Shown: piece after piece, positions 36,602-45,401 of the stretch
Position numbering within the stretch: the stretch's first letter is position 1
Layout: each line of letters starts with the position of its first letter
Source: Bacteroidales bacterium
Lineage (GTDB): Bacteria; Bacteroidota; Bacteroidia; Bacteroidales; F082
NCBI GenBank assembly: GCA_017466405.1
Contig: JAFTUF010000060.1
Span: forward strand, 25,243 to 89,242
Length of the DNA: 64,000 nucleotides
Reading direction: 5' to 3'
Notes under the pieces: generated by a model
What the model was told of the DNA's origin: nothing
The model's database searches: none
What the model saw: only the letters and a program-made list of their open reading frames with translations
Program-made: the position numbers and the translations under genes

Positions 36602-36629
36602 AGTCACCGAGTCGCTGAGTCAACAAGTA
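36602..36629. repeat. Octamer minisatellite (AGTCACCG type)
   Basis: AGTCACCG, AGTCGCTG, AGTCAACA, AGTAA; same family as 21449-21507 and 63546-63580. Confidence 0.7.
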
Positions 36630-36665
36630 ATAATTTACATTCGATATTTAAAGCATATATTTAAT

Positions 36666-37679
36666 ATGAAATCTCTTTTAGGCTTAACTCTATCTGAAAT
36701 ACAAGACATCGTCGCGCAACATGGTTTGCCGAAATTTACCGCTAAACAATTGACAGAATGGCTCTATAAAAAACATTGCGGCAACTTCGACGAGATGTCT
36801 AATCTCTCTAAAACAACACGTCAGCTTCTATCAGAAAACTATACTACCGGCTACCGTAACTTCCTTAATGTGCAGGAATCGAAAGACGGAACAAAGAAAT
36901 ATCTCTTCCCTGGCGCCGACGGTTTCATCGAATCTGCTTACATTCCTGATAAGGATCGCGCTACCTTGTGCATCTCTTCTCAAGTGGGTTGCAAGATGAA
37001 CTGCCTTTTCTGCCAAACCGGAAAACAGGGCTTTCAAGAGAATCTCCCTGCAAGCGACATCTTGAATCAAATACTCAATCTTCCTGAAGTCGATAAACTG
37101 ACCAACTTCGTCTTCATGGGAATGGGCGAGCCGATGAACAATTATGACAACCTCATGCGCACTCTCAACGTAATGACTTCCGACTGGGGTCTCGCCATGA
37201 GTCCGACTCGCATCACAGTCTCGACAGTGGGCGTGATACCTTATATGAAACGCTTCCTCGAAGAATCGAAATGCAACCTCGCAGTGAGTCTGCACTCTCC
37301 ATTCCACGACGAACGTCTAAAGCTGATGCCTGTAGAGAAAGCTTATCCTATCAGAGAAGTGATTCACGCTATACGTCAGTACGACTGGAGCGGACAACGC
37401 CGCGTCTTCTTCGAGTATATCGTCTTCAAAGGTCTCAACGACACACCAGACCACATCAAAGAACTCGCTAAACAACTTGGCAGCCTCCGTTGCAGAGTCA
37501 ACCTTATCCGATTCCACGACGTGCCTGGCGTAAATCTCAAGAGCCCGACAAATGAAGACATGGTACGTTTCCGCGACCGCCTCAACGATAAAGGAATAAT
37601 CGCAACGATACGCGCTTCAAGAGGTCAAGACATCGACGCTGCATGCGGATTGCTTTCAACGAAGAATCTACAAAAATAA
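36666..37679 (+). CDS. rlmN: Dual-specificity 23S rRNA (A2503) / tRNA (A37) C2-methyltransferase
   Basis: Radical-SAM methyltransferase. The [4Fe-4S] motif CKMNCLFC places cluster ligands at Cys109, Cys113 and Cys116, and the methyl-carrying cysteine is Cys327 in IDAACGLL. GMGEPMNN and ITVSTVGVIP are further family signatures, which together with the double-cysteine mechanism separate RlmN from other radical-SAM enzymes. Length of 337 is normal. It lies between tRNA-Leu and the restriction-modification island; the same-strand ubiE gene resumes 4 kb further on, consistent with the island having been inserted in between. Confidence 0.97.
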   Translation: MKSLLGLTLSEIQDIVAQHGLPKFTAKQLTEWLYKKHCGNFDEMSNLSKTTRQLLSENYTTGYRNFLNVQESKDGTKKYLFPGADGFIESAYIPDKDRATLCISSQVGCKMNCLFCQTGKQGFQENLPASDILNQILNLPEVDKLTNFVFMGMGEPMNNYDNLMRTLNVMTSDWGLAMSPTRITVSTVGVIPYMKRFLEESKCNLAVSLHSPFHDERLKLMPVEKAYPIREVIHAIRQYDWSGQRRVFFEYIVFKGLNDTPDHIKELAKQLGSLRCRVNLIRFHDVPGVNLKSPTNEDMVRFRDRLNDKGIIATIRASRGQDIDAACGLLSTKNLQK

Positions 37680-37713
37680 ATTATTATTTCGATAACTTGT
37701 AAATGTGTTCATC

Positions 37714-37747
37714 AATGAAATTTTCATTATCTTTGTAGGTAATGAAA
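37714..37747 (+). promoter_or_regulatory. Candidate operator-promoter of the restriction-modification operon
   Basis: A perfect palindrome AATGAAA-T-TTTCATT (37714-37728) abuts a -7-like TATCTTTG (37728-37735), and a further half-site AATGAAA lies at 37741-37747. This could be a repressor or methylase autoregulation site. No controller gene is seen. Confidence 0.45.
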
Positions 37748-37784
37748 ATTTATTATTTTTTTACAGAAAACATATTATTTTACA

Positions 37785-38801
37785 ATGGCTTATAAAGCAT
37801 CTGCAATAAATAATCGTCGTTATCTTGGCAATAAATATAAATTGCTTCCTTTTATAAGTAAGGTTGTTAACGAAAATTGTACGAATGTAGAAATATTTGC
37901 AGATTTATTTGCTGGAACAGGTGCGGTTTCTTCGGCTTTTCATGATAAGATAATAATAACAAACGACTTATTATACAGCAATTATATCTGTAACGTCGCG
38001 TGGTTTGGTTCAGAACAGTTTGATAAGGAAAAAATTGAAAGCATTATTTTAGAATATAATCTGAGTGATCCTGTGGAAGAAAATTATATGTCAATAAATT
38101 TTGCTGATACTTTTTTTAGTCGGAAGGATTGTGTGAAAATTGGATTTGTCAGAGATGATATAGAAAAGAAATTCAATTCTGCCATTATCAATAAGCGAGA
38201 AAGAGCGTTGTTGATAACATCTTTATTATATGCTATGGATAGAATTGCCAATACCTGCGGACATTATGACGCTTACCGCCAAGGTGTAGAATACGACAAA
38301 CATCTTGAATTGTGCTATCCAGATGCATCGAATGACAATAATTCCCAAAATAAATGTTACAATATGGATATAAACCGTCTTGTAGATGATATTTATGCAG
38401 ATTTGGTTTATTTAGATCCTCCTTATAATTCAAGACAGTATTGTGACGCATATCATTTGTTGGAAAATGTGGCCAGGTGGGAGAAACCAAAGGTAAAAGG
38501 TGTCGCAAGAAAAATGGACAGAAGTAATCTGAAAAGTAATTATTGCACGAGATTGGCGACGGAAACTTTTGAAGATCTGATCGACAAACTTAATTGTAGA
38601 TATATATTGTTATCTTATAACAATATGAGTAATAAAGGCAATGAACGCTCCAACGCAAAAATATCTGATGATGATATTTTTAGAATTTTAGCGGCTAAAG
38701 GTACAGTGAAGATTTTCTCAGAAGCATATAAGCCTTTCATGGCAGGAAAGTCAAATATCAGAGGAAACGAGGAACGATTGTTTTTATGTAAATGTAAATA
38801 A
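37785..38801 (+). CDS. D12-class adenine-specific DNA methyltransferase (M1 of a type IIS-like system)
   Basis: N6-adenine methyltransferase that should protect one strand of an asymmetric site. The AdoMet-binding motif I is FADLFAGTGAVSS (about residues 41-53), and catalytic motif IV is DPPY (Asp211-Tyr214) in LVYLDPPYNSRQYCDAYHLLEN. The opening NNRRYLGNKYKLLPFI fits D12-class enzymes. Base use is AT-rich with many AAT/TAT/TTA codons, unlike the flanking genes. It is first in a tight operon, 2 bp before a second methylase. Adenine specificity is inferred from the DPPY motif and family. Confidence 0.9.
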   Translation: MAYKASAINNRRYLGNKYKLLPFISKVVNENCTNVEIFADLFAGTGAVSSAFHDKIIITNDLLYSNYICNVAWFGSEQFDKEKIESIILEYNLSDPVEENYMSINFADTFFSRKDCVKIGFVRDDIEKKFNSAIINKRERALLITSLLYAMDRIANTCGHYDAYRQGVEYDKHLELCYPDASNDNNSQNKCYNMDINRLVDDIYADLVYLDPPYNSRQYCDAYHLLENVARWEKPKVKGVARKMDRSNLKSNYCTRLATETFEDLIDKLNCRYILLSYNNMSNKGNERSNAKISDDDIFRILAAKGTVKIFSEAYKPFMAGKSNIRGNEERLFLCKCK

Positions 38802-38803
38802 CT

Positions 38804-39718
38804 ATGAATGAATTGTTGCAATCTCCTTTGAATTATACCGGAGGCAAGTTCAGATTATTGCCACAGATTTTGCCTCATTTTCCCGACAGTATCAACAATT
38901 TTGTTGATTTATTTTGTGGTGGGGCTAACGTTGGTTGCAATGTTGACTGTAACAATGTCATATTCAATGATTCTAATAAGATATTAGTAAACCTGCTTAA
39001 AACATTTAAATCTTTAGATAAAGAGCATATGTTCAGTTCTATATTTAAGATAATTGATAAATATAATCTGTCAAAGTCTACACAACACAACTATTCATAC
39101 TATAATTGTAATAGCTTCAATGGATTAGGACCGTTCAATAAAAACGGATTCAATATTCTTAGAAACGATTTCAATGGTGGCAAATATAATGGAGAAGATT
39201 ACTACATAGCACTATATGTGCTGATTATCTTTTCGTTCAATAATCAGATACGGTTTAATAGCAAAGGAGAATTTAATCTGCCTATCGGGAAACGTGATTT
39301 TAACAGCAAAATGCAAGTTAAATTAGATAAGTTTATTGATAGACTGAAATCAATGTCGTGTACATTTGAAAGCAAAGATTTCCGTAGTTTAGACTTGAAT
39401 CTAAATAACAACGATTTCGTATATTGCGATCCTCCGTATCTAATAAGTTGTGCCACCTATAATGAAAACGGAATGTGGAACTTGAAAGATGAAAATGATT
39501 TATTGCAGTTCCTCAACAAGTTAAATCAGAGTAACGTTCGATTTGCATTATCTAATGTTCTACGTAGCAAAGGTAAAACCAATGAAACTCTAATAAGATG
39601 GTTGGAAGATAATTCGCAGTACAAATGTATTCATCTGGATTATAATTATTCCAATTCAAATTATCAAACAAAAGACAGGAATTCTGGTAGTGAGGAAGTA
39701 TTAATCATTAACTATTAA
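38804..39718 (+). CDS. D12-class (Dam-like) adenine-specific DNA methyltransferase (M2)
   Basis: Second N6-adenine methyltransferase of the operon, 304 residues. Motifs are LNYTGGKFRLLPQI near the start, FVDLFCGGANVGCNV (motif I) and DPPY with Asp209 in FVYCDPPYLIS. It is closer to the Dam/DpnM group than its upstream neighbour, and the two are only distantly alike, so they were not produced by a recent duplication. Two methylases are expected when a recognition site is not palindromic, each modifying one strand. It is followed after 11 bp by the endonuclease gene. The AT-rich codon use matches the whole island. Confidence 0.92.
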   Translation: MNELLQSPLNYTGGKFRLLPQILPHFPDSINNFVDLFCGGANVGCNVDCNNVIFNDSNKILVNLLKTFKSLDKEHMFSSIFKIIDKYNLSKSTQHNYSYYNCNSFNGLGPFNKNGFNILRNDFNGGKYNGEDYYIALYVLIIFSFNNQIRFNSKGEFNLPIGKRDFNSKMQVKLDKFIDRLKSMSCTFESKDFRSLDLNLNNNDFVYCDPPYLISCATYNENGMWNLKDENDLLQFLNKLNQSNVRFALSNVLRSKGKTNETLIRWLEDNSQYKCIHLDYNYSNSNYQTKDRNSGSEEVLIINY

Positions 39719-39729
39719 AATAATAACCA

Positions 39730-41727
39730 ATGGCTAAAAAAGGAAATCTTAAATTTAAAAGTTATTGCTGGAGCTTAGGTACCACAAGCTTTCGTACGAA
39801 AAACTTTAACAAGAAAATAGAAGAACAACTATCGTTGCTAAATTCTTTCTGGTCTATCGATGATAATAAAAGAGAAAATTGGGAAGGCAACAACCTCTTG
39901 CAAGAAAAGTATTATAACTTTATGCAAGTCAACGGATTTGTACACGGAAACGCAAATAGAAAAGATAAAGATGCACGGCAAAAGACTTCTGGCTTGTTAG
40001 ATTTAGGTCTGATTGACTATAACAGAAGATTGACAGAAGTAGGTGCCAATCTGTTGAAAATCTGTAACTCAAATGATTTTACTTCTGATAATTTCTTAAG
40101 AATACCCAAAGATAGTTTTATTTATCTGAAACAATTGTTGAAGACTTCTGTAGAAATTAATCAATCTAAAGTTAGACCATTCATTATACTGATATATATG
40201 TTGTCAAAACTTGATTATCTCACGGTTGACGAATTTACATACCTACTTCCATTGTGTATTGATGAGAATAGTACGGATAGCATCATTAACAAGATATGTG
40301 AATTTCGAGATGGTAAAGGAAATATTGACAACATAATAGTTGATGTATTATTGGAGAAGGATAATTACAATGAGGCGTTGAGGTATTTTCATGACAATGA
40401 ATTATCGGAGGAATTGTTTTGTGAAATAGGTCTGAATAGAAAAAGTCGAGAATATGACAGCGTTTATTTCGTCTTGTATAAGTCATTATATGAAGTGTTT
40501 TATGAAAATAAATATGACAAGGCAAGTTGTTTGTATGATGACACTTTCAAGATTAATATCGGCAGATATTGGCGAAATTATATTTTCTCGACATCAAACG
40601 CAAAAGCAATATCAGCAGAACCACAAAAGTATTTTAGAGATAACGCTTTTCAAAAAGCAAATTCTGAAGAAGAATTCAAAACGACATTCTTCAAAGTCAT
40701 GCATCTTTTAAAAGCAAAGGCCACGCTCAATGATTATTTTGACTTGAATAAAAGATATATCAAAACTTCTGGTGTTGTGGTTTTTGAAGACGATATGATA
40801 AAACTGGATATCGTACCGTACTATTTTTTCAATAATGTTGCAGAGGAACTTTATCAAGAAGCATATTCGAATTGTCTGTTGCTGAACGAGGATTGCTCTT
40901 TGCACAAAATTTCTGAAAGCTTTATCTATGATGAGAACCTTATAATAGAAGGTATTAACAAAGATTATGGTGTTGCCGTCGATACTATCGAAAATGCATA
41001 TTCAATAGTAGAGTCTAAACGTTATGAAAGATTAAATAGATTAATTGACGATAAATTTCCTGATGAGCAGCTGATGGCGTTACTGGAATATTTTGATAAT
41101 CGCAATGAAGATGTAATAAACGATATTGTTACCGACAATGCTGATATTCCTACGATATTTGAATATATACTTGGCATAATCTGGTATAAGATAAGTGATC
41201 GGAAAGGAAAAATATTAGATTACCTTAAATTGTCATTAGATTCTGATTTGTTGCCTATATCCCATGCTATAGGAGGTGACGCAGATATTGTCTACGAATA
41301 TGAATCATCTACCGACTATCCTGAACACACCTTGTTGTTAGAAGCGACTTTGGCAGATAGTACAAACCAACGTAGAATGGAGATGGAACCTGTTTCACGA
41401 CACCTTGGTAACCATCTCGTTAGAACTAAGAATATGAACTCTTATTGTGTCTTTATATCTAATATTGTTCATATTAATGTAGTATCAGATTTCAGATTAA
41501 GGAAATCGGCATTTTATTTTAATCCGCACAATCTTGATGATTATGTTATAGGTCTAAAAATTATTCCAATCAACACATCAGATTTAAGATATATTATATG
41601 TCATAAAATAAAATATGCTGATATTTATAAAAAATTTGATGCCGCATTTCTTTCAGAGGAAAATAATCCTAAGACTTGGTATAATGAGTATGTCAATTAT
41701 GCAAATTGTGACAAAATAAATCAATAA
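39730..41727 (+). CDS. AlwI-like type II restriction endonuclease
   Basis: Large endonuclease of 665 residues. The N-terminal SYCWSLGTTSFRTKNF and the region RQKTSGLLDLGLIDYNRRLTEVG recall the AlwI/BstNBI family, which recognises GGATC-like asymmetric sites and cuts outside them. The likely PD-(D/E)XK core is at about 515-560: LLLEATL with Glu538 and RRMEMEPVSRHLGNH with Glu551, two acidic residues 13 apart as recalled for this family. The fit with two adenine methylases supports the assignment. If so, it acts as a restriction barrier to foreign DNA. The predicted GGATC specificity is inference from the family only. Confidence 0.82.
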   Translation: MAKKGNLKFKSYCWSLGTTSFRTKNFNKKIEEQLSLLNSFWSIDDNKRENWEGNNLLQEKYYNFMQVNGFVHGNANRKDKDARQKTSGLLDLGLIDYNRRLTEVGANLLKICNSNDFTSDNFLRIPKDSFIYLKQLLKTSVEINQSKVRPFIILIYMLSKLDYLTVDEFTYLLPLCIDENSTDSIINKICEFRDGKGNIDNIIVDVLLEKDNYNEALRYFHDNELSEELFCEIGLNRKSREYDSVYFVLYKSLYEVFYENKYDKASCLYDDTFKINIGRYWRNYIFSTSNAKAISAEPQKYFRDNAFQKANSEEEFKTTFFKVMHLLKAKATLNDYFDLNKRYIKTSGVVVFEDDMIKLDIVPYYFFNNVAEELYQEAYSNCLLLNEDCSLHKISESFIYDENLIIEGINKDYGVAVDTIENAYSIVESKRYERLNRLIDDKFPDEQLMALLEYFDNRNEDVINDIVTDNADIPTIFEYILGIIWYKISDRKGKILDYLKLSLDSDLLPISHAIGGDADIVYEYESSTDYPEHTLLLEATLADSTNQRRMEMEPVSRHLGNHLVRTKNMNSYCVFISNIVHINVVSDFRLRKSAFYFNPHNLDDYVIGLKIIPINTSDLRYIICHKIKYADIYKKFDAAFLSEENNPKTWYNEYVNYANCDKINQ

Positions 41728-41736
41728 TTTTAAATT

Positions 41737-42498
41737 ATGGCAGAAAAGAATTTCGTCCGTTCGATGTTCGACAACATCGCTCCGACTTACGATAAATTAA
41801 ATCATATACTTTCTCTTAACATCGACAAGATTTGGAGAAGGAAAGCTGTTAAACGTATTGTTAAGAATCTGAAAAACTCAGAATCTGAAAATCTGAAAAG
41901 TTCTCAGTTTCTCAGATTCTCAAATTCTCAAATTCTCAGTTTCTCAAATTCTCAGGTTTTAGACGTGGCTTGCGGTACTGCCGATTCAACCATCGCCTTG
42001 GCTAAGGCCGGAATACCTTCCGTTACTGGCATCGATATTTCCGAAGGTATGATTAATGTAGGTAGAGAAAAAATATCTGCTTTAAAGATAAACAATATAA
42101 ACCTTAAAGTAGAAGATTGCGAAAACCTCAGCTTCGACGACAATACCTTCGACGCTGCTTTTATCGCTTTCGGCATAAGAAATTTTGAAGATAAGAAAAA
42201 AGGTCTGAGAGAATTAAAACGTGTCCTTAAAGATAACGGACATCTTCTCATACTCGAACTCTCTGTCCCACAAAACAAGATATTACTTTCTTTATATAAA
42301 CTTTACTTCTTGAACATTCTGCCTTTCATAGGTAAGAAAATCTCTGGCGACGACAAAGCCTATACTTATCTCCCCCACTCCGTGATAAACTTCCCTAAGC
42401 CAAAAGAATTCATGCAGATGATGGAAGAATGCGGCTTCAAAAACGTCAAACAAAAAGCCCTCACATTCGGATTGTGCAGGATTTATGAAGGGTTTTAA
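41737..42498 (+). CDS. ubiE: Demethylmenaquinone methyltransferase with repeat-coded insertion
   Basis: Performs the last step of menaquinone synthesis, SAM-dependent C-methylation of the quinone ring. The family start VRSMFDNIAPTYDKLNHILSLNIDKIWR is intact, as are motif I LDVACGTADS, GIDISEGM and GIRNFEDKKKGLRELKRVL. Between RRKAVKRIV and VLDVACG about 25-30 extra residues are found, coded by an inverted array of TTCTCARW octamers (41866-41956). In usual UbiE proteins only about ten residues separate these motifs. The insertion falls in the loop between the N-terminal helix and the first Rossmann strand, so activity may be retained. The stop codon merges with another octamer array. Confidence 0.93.
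   Translation: MAEKNFVRSMFDNIAPTYDKLNHILSLNIDKIWRRKAVKRIVKNLKNSESENLKSSQFLRFSNSQILSFSNSQVLDVACGTADSTIALAKAGIPSVTGIDISEGMINVGREKISALKINNINLKVEDCENLSFDDNTFDAAFIAFGIRNFEDKKKGLRELKRVLKDNGHLLILELSVPQNKILLSLYKLYFLNILPFIGKKISGDDKAYTYLPHSVINFPKPKEFMQMMEECGFKNVKQKALTFGLCRIYEGF
41866..41956. repeat. In-frame inverted octamer array inside ubiE
   Basis: Units AATCTGAA, AAACTCAG, AATCTGAA, AATCTGAA are followed by seven reverse units (TTCTCAGT, TTCTCAGA, TTCTCAAA, and so on). The period is 8 and the 91 bp contain no stop codon in the ubiE frame. Confidence 0.88.
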
Positions 42499-42537
42499 GT
42501 TACTAAGTTGCTGAGTTACTGAGATGCTGAGATGCTG
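42497..42537. repeat. Octamer minisatellite (GAGTTGCT type) after ubiE
   Basis: AAGTTACT, AAGTTGCT, GAGTTACT, GAGATGCT, GAGATGCT; the first two bases belong to the ubiE TAA stop. Confidence 0.8.
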
Positions 42538-42605
42538 GTCAGTGTCATCGTCCATAGTCAGTGTCCGTGTCCGTGTCAGTGTCCACAGTCAGCGTCATTG
42601 TCCAC
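42538..42605. repeat. GTCAGTGTCC minisatellite overlapping the truB 3' end
   Basis: Hexamer-like units GTCAGT, GTCC, GTGTCC, GTCAGC and similar. It codes the last residues of TruB (VDNDADCGH) and its stop codon on the minus strand. Confidence 0.75.
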
Positions 42606-43295
42606 TATCCCTGTTTCAATAATCTCTTTCTTAAGTTCCATGAGGTCGCGGGCGTTTTCAACTGAGAAGTCACCGATTTTGGTTCTTCTTAATGATGTCA
42701 TACAAGCTCCGTTGTTGAGAGCCTTGCCGAAGTCATGTACCAACGATCTGATATAAGTGCCTTTGCTGCACTTCACTTCGAAACTCACCTCCGGGAAGTT
42801 AGTAGTATCTATCTTGAAATATTCTATATGGACGAGTCTTTCCTTGAGAGCGATTTCCTTATCGGAGCGAGCATATTCAAAAGCTCTTTTGCCTTGAATC
42901 TTGATAGCTGAGAATTTTGGCGGACGCTGCATGATGTCGCCGACAAACGAAAGTCGTGCCTTTTCCATCATCTCCTCCGTTATGTTATCTGTCGGGAAGA
43001 AAGCATCAGGCTCGCTTTCTAAATCATAACTTGGAGTCGTCTGACCCAACAGCATCGTTCCTGTATAGACTTTCTCTTGTGCTTGGAAATTGTCGATCTG
43101 CTTAGTCATCCTTCCTGTACAGATGATGAGCAATCCTGTCGCAAGAGGATCTAATGTTCCTGCATGACCTACTTTAAGTTTTCTTATTCCATGATAACGT
43201 TTTATCACGGCGCGTATCAGATTCACCGCGTCGAATGAGGTCCAGTCTAATGGCTTGTCGATGAGGAATACTTCTCCTTCTTCAAAATGAAACAT
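42576..43295 (-). CDS. truB: tRNA pseudouridine(55) synthase
   Basis: Converts U55 in the T-loop of tRNAs to pseudouridine. Start 43295 is chosen (MFHFEEGEVFLIDKPLDWTSFD); a possible upstream ATG at 43340 would overlap uppP by 43 bp. The catalytic aspartate lies in KVGHAGTLDPLATGLLI, and the RNA-binding pieces QRPPKFSAIKIQGKRAFEYAR and CSKGTYIRSLVHDFG are conserved. It is the last gene of the ftsX-DUF3098-uppP-truB cluster, which is a conserved order in Bacteroidota. The C-terminal nine residues come from a minisatellite and are probably dispensable. Confidence 0.96.
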   Translation of the reverse strand: MFHFEEGEVFLIDKPLDWTSFDAVNLIRAVIKRYHGIRKLKVGHAGTLDPLATGLLIICTGRMTKQIDNFQAQEKVYTGTMLLGQTTPSYDLESEPDAFFPTDNITEEMMEKARLSFVGDIMQRPPKFSAIKIQGKRAFEYARSDKEIALKERLVHIEYFKIDTTNFPEVSFEVKCSKGTYIRSLVHDFGKALNNGACMTSLRRTKIGDFSVENARDLMELKKEIIETGIVDNDADCGH

Positions 43296-43297
43296 AA

Positions 43298-44101
43298 TTA
43301 TATCGAGAAGATTATTGTTACGATACCAGCTATAGCACAATAAATTGCAAAGTAAATGAGCTTGCCTTTGTTGACCAAGTTAATCATAAACTTACAAGCG
43401 AAACATCCCGACAGGAAAGCACCTAAGAATCCTACGAGAAGAGGCATGGCACCTATACCTCCTAAGAGAGCCGGGTCCTTAACCATGTCGATGATATTTA
43501 AGAATGTCTCTCCAAGTATTGGTATCAAAACCATGAGGAAAGAGAACTGTGCTATTTTTTCTTTTTTATTTCCAAGAATGAGACCTGTGGCGATGGTGGT
43601 TCCCGAACGAGAGAGACCAGGCAACACAGCTATAGCCTGACTCAAACCTATGATAAAAGCGTCGCGATATGAGATGTTTTCTTTCTTACGAGGCTTGGCA
43701 TAATAAGCGAATGTTAATAATGTGGCGGTAAGCAAGAGGCAGCAACCTACCACTAACAATCCGCTACCAAAGATAGCTTCCACATGTTCTTTGAAGAAAA
43801 GTCCTACTATCATCACAGGGATACATGATAGCAATATCTTGGCGACGTATGTCTTTTCGTCGTTCCATTTTGTAGTGAAGAAAGTTCCTTTGAACAGTTT
43901 CTCTATTTCTTTCCAAAGAATTACGATGGTGCTTAATACGGTAGCTGCGTGTACCGTCACAGTGAATAGAAGGTTGTCTGCCGCTGAGGTGTCGAGGTTC
44001 AGCATTTCCTGCCCTATGGCAAGGTGACCACTGCTGCTGACGGGTAAAAATTCTGTCAATCCTTGAAGGATGCCTAACAATAAAGCTTCTAACCAATTCA
44101 T
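43298..44101 (-). CDS. uppP: Undecaprenyl-diphosphatase
   Basis: Integral membrane enzyme that dephosphorylates undecaprenyl pyrophosphate, recycling the lipid carrier for peptidoglycan and surface glycan synthesis; it can give bacitracin resistance. Sequence marks are [22 protein letters not shown] at the N-terminus and the second active-site motif [16 protein letters not shown], with about eight hydrophobic segments. Length of 267 is usual. It starts 11 bp after the DUF3098 gene and ends 2 bp before truB, so the genes are cotranscribed. Confidence 0.97.
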   Translation of the reverse strand: MNWLEALLLGILQGLTEFLPVSSSGHLAIGQEMLNLDTSAADNLLFTVTVHAATVLSTIVILWKEIEKLFKGTFFTTKWNDEKTYVAKILLSCIPVMIVGLFFKEHVEAIFGSGLLVVGCCLLLTATLLTFAYYAKPRKKENISYRDAFIIGLSQAIAVLPGLSRSGTTIATGLILGNKKEKIAQFSFLMVLIPILGETFLNIIDMVKDPALLGGIGAMPLLVGFLGAFLSGCFACKFMINLVNKGKLIYFAIYCAIAGIVTIIFSI

Positions 44102-44112
44102 ATCTTCCGGAT

Positions 44113-44382
44113 TTAATCGTTCTTACTTTTTTTCATGATGGCATAAATCTGAATGCCAAATCCTATCAATACCAATATAGGAGCTAATGTGATACGACGG
44201 AAACTGAAGATAGCTTCGTTGAAGACGTCAGGATCGTCTGAACCGCCGCCAATCATTAAGATAAAGCCTATGAGAAGAAATGCCAAACCGATAATCACCC
44301 AAAGATAGTTGTCACGGCCAAATGGCATCGTTGTTTTATTGTCTTCGTTTTTTGATTCTGTCTTTTTTTCTAAGTTGCTCAT
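44113..44382 (-). CDS. DUF3098 small membrane protein
   Basis: An 89-residue protein with a charged N-terminus ([12 protein letters not shown]) and two predicted membrane helices (about 28-47 and 62-82), separated by [19 protein letters not shown]. This matches the DUF3098 family, found almost only in Bacteroidota between ftsX and uppP. Its role is unknown; the constant neighbourhood suggests a part in cell division or wall synthesis. It is 11-12 bp from both neighbours. Confidence 0.88.
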   Translation of the reverse strand: MSNLEKKTESKNEDNKTTMPFGRDNYLWVIIGLAFLLIGFILMIGGGSDDPDVFNEAIFSFRRITLAPILVLIGFGIQIYAIMKKSKND

Positions 44383-44394
44383 ACCTTTTAATTT

Positions 44395-45276
44395 TTACAT
44401 ATAAAATCTGTCGATGTCGGCATTAAGATATTTCTTCATCGATACAACTGTCGATGCCATTGTCAATATAAGGCTCAATGCTATTATCGAGAGATAAATT
44501 GTCATGATATATCCGTTAGATTGCGAGAGATTCATCTCAGGCAAATAATCTTGTATTCCATATAAGACGACAGTGATAAGAATCAGAGCCACCACTGCAG
44601 CGATGAGTCCTTGAATCATGAATGTCTTTAAGAAAGGTTTCATCACAAATCCTTCTGTCGCGCCGACAAGCTGCATCGTTCTTACAGTGAAACGTTTTGA
44701 ATAGACCGACAATCTGATGGTGTGACTTATCAATGTTATAGCGATGAGCAACAAGACGAGGCTCACTGCGAAAAGAACGATTTTAATTTTACTGATGTTG
44801 CTGTTGATAGTGTTGGTCAATGATTTTTGGTAGATTACTTCTTTCACTATTGTTTTCTTTCCAAGCCATTTCTCCACCATAGCCATGCTGTCGCTGTTAG
44901 CATAGTTGGCGACGAATCTCACATCGATGGAAGGCAGCAGCGGATTTTCCACATCGCCGAGCCATTGTAGAAAGTCTTCTCCAAGGTCTTCTTTCATCCT
45001 GTTGGTGGCTTCTTCCTTGCTTATATACACGGCTGATTTCACGTATTCCTTCATCTTCAATTCTTCCTGAAGACTCTTTATCGCCGACTCCTTAGCGTCA
45101 CTTTTCATCACCACCTCAAAGCCGATGTTTTCCTTGACATAGCTGAGAAGCCTATCGGTATAAACAACGACAAAAGCATACATTCCCAACACGAAAAGCA
45201 CTAACATAATGCTCATCAGCGAGACAAGGTATGAACCTGCGAATCTTCTTTTTGTTGAATTGTTGTCGGAATACAT
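44395..45276 (-). CDS. ftsX: Cell division protein FtsX (ABC permease-like)
   Basis: Works with FtsE at the septum to pass a signal to periplasmic peptidoglycan hydrolases. A cytoplasmic N-terminus is followed by a first membrane helix (about 15-38), an extracytoplasmic domain (about 40-165, with AVYISKEEATNRMKEDLGEDF typical of the FtsX ECD) and three more helices (about 170-190, 215-240 and 262-282). Length of 293 is standard. FtsE is not adjacent, as is usual in this phylum. It is first in its cluster and divergent from mlaE. Confidence 0.95.
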   Translation of the reverse strand: MYSDNNSTKRRFAGSYLVSLMSIMLVLFVLGMYAFVVVYTDRLLSYVKENIGFEVVMKSDAKESAIKSLQEELKMKEYVKSAVYISKEEATNRMKEDLGEDFLQWLGDVENPLLPSIDVRFVANYANSDSMAMVEKWLGKKTIVKEVIYQKSLTNTINSNISKIKIVLFAVSLVLLLIAITLISHTIRLSVYSKRFTVRTMQLVGATEGFVMKPFLKTFMIQGLIAAVVALILITVVLYGIQDYLPEMNLSQSNGYIMTIYLSIIALSLILTMASTVVSMKKYLNADIDRFYM

Positions 45277-45401
45277 CGTTAATTATTTCTTTGCAAAGAT
45301 ATAATAATTATTTTTTGAAAATTCAAAACGCAAAAGTTTTATTGTTATGATATTTATAATTAAAAAAAATGTAATTTTACACTTCTAAAAACAACTGCCC
45401 T

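Noticed and set aside
36475-37784. tRNA-Leu as attachment site for the restriction-modification island
   Set aside because: rlmN lies between them, no integrase is present and no repeated tRNA 3' end was seen at the far boundary.
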